Assembly (NCBI RefSeq): GCF_947502395.1
Contig: NZ_CANMZM010000002.1
Span: 372,001-436,000, forward strand
Length of the DNA: 64,000 nucleotides
Direction of reading: 5' to 3'
Origin: an uncultured Erythrobacter sp.
GTDB lineage: Bacteria; Pseudomonadota; Alphaproteobacteria; Sphingomonadales; Sphingomonadaceae
Each line of letters opens with the position of its first letter. Position 1 is the first letter of the stretch. The notes beneath the pieces are model-generated. The model did not search any database, was not told where the DNA came from, and worked only from the letters and a program-made list of their open reading frames with translations. Below, piece after piece: positions 62,774-64,000 of this stretch. The position numbers were made by a program, and so were the translations under genes.

Positions 62774-64000
62774 TCACAAGGTCGCTCCAGCAATTTTTGC
62801 GGCAGCGATCTCGCGCAATTCACTCTTCAAGAGTTTGCCGATATGGCTCCGCGGCATTTCATCAATGGCATAAAGCGCCGACAGGCGCTGAGTCTTGCCC
62901 AGTCTCGCATTAACGCTTTCAAGGATCGCTTGCGGTTCGCGCGCATTCTCTCCCAAAACAACAAAGCCCACCGGGGTCTCGCCCCAAGCCCTTGAGGCAA
63001 TCCCGACAACCGCGGCTTCGACCACGTCGTCCTCCTTCTCAAGCTCAGCTTCAAGGTCACTTGGATAGATATTGAAGCCGCCCGAGATGATCATGTCTTT
63101 AGCCCGGCCGACAAGCTCGACAAATCCGTCTTCATCAACTCGGCCGATGTCGCCCATACGCATCCAGGCGCCGCCTTCAGCGTCGACATATTGTGCTTCA
63201 TTAGTCTTGTCAGGGCGGTTCTTATAGCCGCTCATCATGGTTTGAGAGCGACCGATGAGATTGCCCGGAGTGCCGGGGGGAACTTCATTGTCCTCGTCAT
63301 CCAACACCTTCATCTCGCTTCCGGGAGCAGGCCGTCCAACGGTGTGAAGCTTATCGGGAAATTCGTGTGCTTGAAGCAGGCACACAACACCGCCTTCCGT
63401 CATGGAATAGATTTCAACCAATCCGCCCGGCATCCGGCTCAAAACCTCGCGCTTCAGCTCAGGTGAAAACGGCGCGGAGGTGCAATATTTGAGGATGAGG
63501 GACGACAGATCATACTCATCAAAACCGGGGTAATCCATCAATCTCTGATATTGGACCGGCACCAACATGGTAAGCGTGGTCTTGTCTTCTTGCGCATGTC
63601 CAAGCCAGCGTCCGCAATCAAACTTGCCCATAACCCGCATCGTGCCTCCGGCAAGAAGTGCAGGCAAGAAACCCACCATCGTCGTGTTTGAATAGAGCGG
63701 CGTTGAGGTAAGCGTGCGCACCGGCAAGCCGGCTTCGAGATAGGAAACCGCGGTGGAAGCAAACTGCAGCCAACGCATCTGGTGCGAATGGACGATGCCT
63801 TTGGGAATGCCTGTCGTGCCCGAGGAATAAATGATATTGAACGGATCGCTTGGGGCCGGCTCAAAAGCGGGGGCGAGGCTTCCGTGGGGAGCCATCCATG
63901 TGTCGATATCCTCCAACGGCACGCGGATCATTTCCGACATGAAGTCAGGGCCGAGCTCCGCCGCTTTGCCTGCATCTATAAACAAATGCCGGGCACCCGA
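62774..64000 (-). CDS. Acyl-CoA synthetase (AMP-binding), start outside window
   Basis: The frame stays open to base 64000, so only the C-terminal 408 residues are visible. ATP loop IIYSSGTTGIPKGIVHSH, then YSMTEGG (A5), MRMGDIGRVDEDGFVELVGR (A7/A8), KDMIISGGFNIYPSDLEAEL and RSHIGKLLK (A10 Lys for adenylation). It activates a carboxylic acid to the CoA thioester; fatty, aromatic or other acid cannot be told from this part. Confidence 0.93.
   Translation of the reverse strand, partial: SGARHLFIDAGKAAELGPDFMSEMIRVPLEDIDTWMAPHGSLAPAFEPAPSDPFNIIYSSGTTGIPKGIVHSHQMRWLQFASTAVSYLEAGLPVRTLTSTPLYSNTTMVGFLPALLAGGTMRVMGKFDCGRWLGHAQEDKTTLTMLVPVQYQRLMDYPGFDEYDLSSLILKYCTSAPFSPELKREVLSRMPGGLVEIYSMTEGGVVCLLQAHEFPDKLHTVGRPAPGSEMKVLDDEDNEVPPGTPGNLIGRSQTMMSGYKNRPDKTNEAQYVDAEGGAWMRMGDIGRVDEDGFVELVGRAKDMIISGGFNIYPSDLEAELEKEDDVVEAAVVGIASRAWGETPVGFVVLGENAREPQAILESVNARLGKTQRLSALYAIDEMPRSHIGKLLKSELREIAAAKIAGATL

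Overview
The window reads as chromosomal DNA of a flagellated, aerobic alphaproteobacterium of the order Sphingomonadales. The family Erythrobacteraceae is the best guess. This rests on high GC, dense short gene clusters with ATGA-type overlaps, REP-like palindromes, and gene families I recognise from that group (DUF4402 pairs, the APH-DUF6285 fusion, MAPEG, a TonB receptor, the flhA-fliA end of a flagellar cluster). It is an inference from memory; no database was searched. No rRNA, IS element, prophage or CRISPR array was seen. One tRNA, Gly(GCC), is present.

Layout. 1-3.9 kb: end of a flagellar operon (lytic transglycosylase, flhA, fliA) coupled by 4-bp overlaps. 4-8.6 kb: lipoprotein, BASS transporter, APH-DUF6285 protein, Tat-exported M48 peptidase, with repeats between. 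8.7-20.6 kb: catabolic and salvage enzymes (aldehyde dehydrogenase, GST, mtnP, Tat-exported M24 peptidase, putA, PmtA-like methyltransferase, dcd, thioesterase, saccharopine-dehydrogenase-like reductase). 20.6-24.9 kb: ZnuD-like TonB receptor behind a Zur-type site, tRNA-Gly, CnoX-type thioredoxin, Lon-N protein. 25-30 kb: TetR-MAPEG pair, MarC, folD-yggT, argB, and an orphan bufferin-like (DUF2282) lipoprotein. 30.4-35.6 kb: small and hypothetical genes mixed with dispersed repeats. 35.6-37.5 kb: accessory two-gene unit (XRE-ImmA/IrrE protease plus unknown protein) behind tandem palindromic operators. 37.6-45.3 kb: nrdB and nrdA, separated by an S9 peptidase/AraC pair and small membrane, PilZ and unknown genes. 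45.9-52.6 kb: NrtS, alpha/beta hydrolase, a 52-residue double-glycine-leader peptide, TraB/GumN, nadB, MBL-fold lipoprotein, lone ABC ATPase. 52.7-55.4 kb: two DUF4402 proteins flanking a CHCC zinc-finger protein, DUF6491-like protein, anchored hypothetical. 55.5-61.6 kb: nitronate monooxygenase-like enzyme, SDR, glyoxalase I, endonuclease III, YceI, guaA. 61.6-64 kb: a gene-poor kilobase, a possible 27-residue ORF, and the 3' part of an acyl-CoA synthetase gene.

Most genes are housekeeping: nucleotide supply (nrdAB, dcd, guaA, mtnP, folD), amino acid and NAD metabolism (argB, putA, nadB), detoxification (glyoxalase, GST, ALDH, MAPEG) and envelope proteins. The less ordinary items are the double-glycine peptide, the ImmA/IrrE unit, the orphan lipidated bufferin-like protein, a ~140-bp dispersed element whose two best copies sit a fixed distance downstream of an FNR-type site, and two very short ORFs (57 and 27 residues). 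Start codons were often moved inward to an ATG/GTG/TTG with a Shine-Dalgarno sequence or a proper signal peptide; each entry says where.
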